Positions 59,830 to 64,000 of a DNA stretch of 64,000 nucleotides are shown piece after piece. The stretch is from Misgurnus anguillicaudatus (taxonomy: Eukaryota; Chordata; Actinopteri; Cypriniformes; Cobitidae). A program made the translations under genes and the position numbers. The stretch lies in NCBI RefSeq assembly GCF_027580225.2, contig NW_027395284.1, positions 2,499,478-2,563,477 on the forward strand. Direction: 5' to 3'. Under the pieces are notes generated by a model. That model saw only the letters and a program-made list of their open reading frames with translations. It did not search any database and had not been told where the DNA came from. Position 1 is the first letter of the stretch; every line of letters starts with the position of its first letter.

Positions 59830-61095
59830 AGAGCCCGACCGATTTATCGTTTTGCCGATTTTATCGGCCGATATGAGCATGTCGCAGATATATCTGTATC
59901 GGCGTATAAGCTGCAGATATGCGCCGATATGAACGTTTGTTACAGAACACATTAAATGCATTTGAAAGATGTAAGTACTTGTTTGTCCAGCAGAGTGCGC
60001 CATACTGGTTGCTAATGGTGACCCAGATCACTCACTGTAGTGACATCAGCCAATCCCCCACCCCCTTCACTTCAGTCAGTCTCTCAGTTCAGGTGGCGGC
60101 AGCGGCAGTCACGCGGTTTCTTCAAAACAGTTTACACCTGGTATTAAGACGCGCTTTGGTCGATTGGATTATAAGTGGACGAGAGAGACACATTCCTGTT
60201 TACATTTGGTGGTTTTAATCAGTCTTTTTTGTCCACTTGCGAGTTGTTTCAAACGCAAGCGGAAGAAATGACGCGAGGCGGAGAAAGGACGCGCTTAAAC
60301 TGACGCGCAGTCTGTTGGAGTACAGCTACTTGTGCTGTTACATGCTCATTTCAAAGCAATTGATTAAATAAGCTCGCGCAACTTTACACCCTTTCTTAAA
60401 TAAAAGAGGCGGAGAGCAGACGCTTTAGTTTGATAAAAGTTTAAAGTCCCGGCAGAACACTGTGGGTTCGTGTTATAAAAAAGTTGTGCAGTACATTAAA
60501 CATTAGCCTACATCAGTATGTTGTCAGTAATTCAAGCATTGTCGTCTTAACGGTAAGTTTTTAATTAATTTGTGAAGTCCATAACTTACTCTAAAGCTAA
60601 TAAACAATGACTTTATAAGTTTCCATTTTTTAAAATAAGCCCAATATAACATTATTCTCGTTAAAACTGACAATGGTTTAAGTTATATGTATTTTGTTTT
60701 GTTTGTGTTTTAAAGTTATTTATAATAAGTCAAATTTACTGTTTTGTGCACTTATATCAGAATCATTTTGGATAATAAAGTTTATTGTTAACTTGTAAAA
60801 CACACCTGCCTATATTACATGTCTTCGTCACGTCATTTTAAGTGTTTGATCACCACATTTGTGGTGTGATCATAGAGTGATCATTGCAAAAAGTATTTAT
60901 ATATAGTATATTCTGTTAATGTATATAGTGTATTCTATGTACAGTACTGTAGTAGTATAATATACTGTAGTATATGTGTACTGTACTATAATATGCACAT
61001 AATGAATATCGGCCGATATATCGTTATCGGTCTTTTTTTACTCTCTAATATTTGGATCGGCATCGGCCCCAAAAAATGCATATCGGTCGGGCTCT
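59830..61095. mobile_element. Element with AGAGCCCGACCGAT ends
   Basis: The left end AGAGCCCGACCGATTTATCG and the right end ATCGGTCGGGCTCT are exact complements at the outside. The middle has no transposase; a 99-codon frame at 59919 has no known domain. Target duplication not clear. Confidence 0.75.
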
Positions 61096-61116
61096 ACACC
61101 ATTACAAACATAGATA

Positions 61117-62721
<1,605 letters not shown>

Positions 62722-63002
62722 TATGTATATGATATTCAATTTTTGTCATTAGAGCCTCGTAAATCTTACACATTACAACTTTAAGTGAATGTTTGGTTAA
62801 CTGTTGAGGAAAATATCTGATGTATAAGATTATATTAGATCCTTGCATTATACTTAAAGCTGTCTGTCTCAATGTCAATCAAACAATAAAAGAAAGAAAA
62901 AAGTTGAACATACATTTTCCAATAGTTTTGTTATTGACTTTCTTTGTGCTAAATCTATTAGTTTATCCATTATTTTAAGGTATGGATGCTGTAATTTTTT
63001 AG

Positions 63003-63142
63003 CATGACGTTGTCATACTCAATACTAGTCAGAATTTGAGTCTGATACCGCTCCATTGAGCTATAATTATGAGGCGTGTCTCAACCGAAAAATGCCTCTG
63101 CACTCAATTGGATAGACCTACGACCAATCAGAGCAACGGAGT
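63003..63142 (-). repeat. Dispersed repeat copy (partner at 31768-31915)
   Basis: Same sequence as the 31.8-kb copy, opposite orientation: CATGACGTTGTCATACTCAA, CAAATT-type middle, and GAGTGTGTG at the end. The copies differ by a few substitutions. 62786-63002 shows no gene. Confidence 0.75.
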
Positions 63143-63154
63143 GTGTGTGTGAGT

Positions 63155-64000
63155 TAGGCTTGGGCGGTATCCAAATTTTGATACCACCAAACCGCCTCCC
63201 TATTTTACCCCGGTATACGGTATTACCGTGAATAATTATAAAATTATGACGTAAGGGTCAGACAGCGTCACCATAATGTTGGCTTGTGCCTAAACCCTTC
63301 AGAAACTGAATACCAAACACGTATACTGAAAAAAATAGCAAAATAACATGCACAACAATATTAACAACTTTTATTAGCAACAACTAGCAGTTTATAAAAA
63401 AGTTAAATACAAAGGTCAAACAGAATTAACCAGTTGCTGGTTAAAAAGTGATCTCTTAATTAGGCTATTATAGACAGTGGACTAAACGCTACTACAGTTA
63501 GCCATCTCATTCCAATTTCCAGGATCTTTTTGTGTGAAGTGAACAAATCCCTCACACTAAATTTTTCATAACTCGCCTGTTTGTACTTATAAACCAATAA
63601 AAACATTTGGCGCAAGGTCAGGGCATTTGGGTTCTGGCGCGAGGTCACGGTGTTTGGTTTTGTGCACTCACATTGCATCAAGCTAAAATGTTATCAAAGC
63701 AAGACTTGAAAAAAATTGCTCAACATTTAAACCTATTTTCTGCACATTCCACCATATTTTAATGAAATAACGAAAGTCCTCCTTCTGTTAACTTATATTT
63801 CTGCATATTCCAGCATATAAAATAAAAATATTTTTTGTAAAATCCAGCAATAAAATAATTAAAACGCAAGTCTTTCCTGGTTGTATTCCAAATTATTAAC
63901 ATTTACGTCTTTTAACAGTAAAGTGCAGATTAAGTTTTGTTTTTGTAAATCATTAGACATTTTTACCACTTAATTAGGTTTTGTTTTGTAGAAAGCCTGT
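63155..64000 (+). mobile_element. hAT-like element, left end only
   Basis: TAGGCTTGGGCGGTATCC is a hAT-like left end similar in style to the one at 38694. The matching right end is not in the window, so the element is either longer than 846 bp or truncated. The rest to the edge has no gene recognised. Confidence 0.45.

Overview
The window looks like nuclear DNA of a bony fish, most likely a cyprinid (carp/zebrafish group). It is AT-rich, has split genes with GT-AG introns, microsatellites, two 500-N assembly gaps (14724-14723+500 and 57113-57612) and a very high load of DNA transposons and MITEs. Several repeat families here are ones I associate with cyprinid genomes, for example the AAAGGGATAGTTCAC fold-backs at 33.5 and 41.7 kb.

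Only two real protein-coding genes are supported, both on the minus strand. adnp (activity-dependent neuroprotector homeobox) occupies 48.2-51.6 kb. Its complete coding part lies in three exons (36 + 31 + 914 codons, 981 residues), with a probable 3' UTR down to about 47.2 kb and a CpG-rich promoter with a non-coding first exon at about 54.8-55.5 kb. Upstream of it lies the 3' end of dpm1 (dolichol-phosphate mannosyltransferase catalytic subunit): the last two coding exons are at 56580-56684 and 56907-57021, and the rest is in the gap or beyond the right edge. The order adnp-dpm1, both on one strand, matches the mammalian ADNP-DPM1 neighbourhood. A CTCF-like motif sits between them at 55.6 kb.

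From 9.6 to 14.5 kb on the plus strand there is a broken multi-exon copy of a fish-expanded family usually annotated as sterile alpha motif domain-containing protein 3-like. It has a GC-rich ETS/CRE-type promoter and good splice sites, but four in-frame stops and one frameshift.

The remainder is repeats and non-coding DNA. 1-9.5 kb holds fold-backs at 1.6, 2.7 and 7.7 kb. 15.6-28.6 kb is an accumulation of nested DNA transposons, including a nest at least four layers deep at 19.96-23.92 kb, a Harbinger-type remnant that keeps a MADF exon, a Crypton-like fragment and a hAT element with a perfect target duplication. About 28.6-42 kb is poorer in repeats, with several low-repeat blocks that read like conserved non-coding elements and one candidate non-coding first exon at 35.8 kb. 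42-47 kb is again mostly MITEs. 57.6-64 kb holds a hAT MITE, a nest containing a dead Tc1/mariner element, and the start of another hAT-like element. No CRISPR, operon, prokaryotic or viral gene content was seen.
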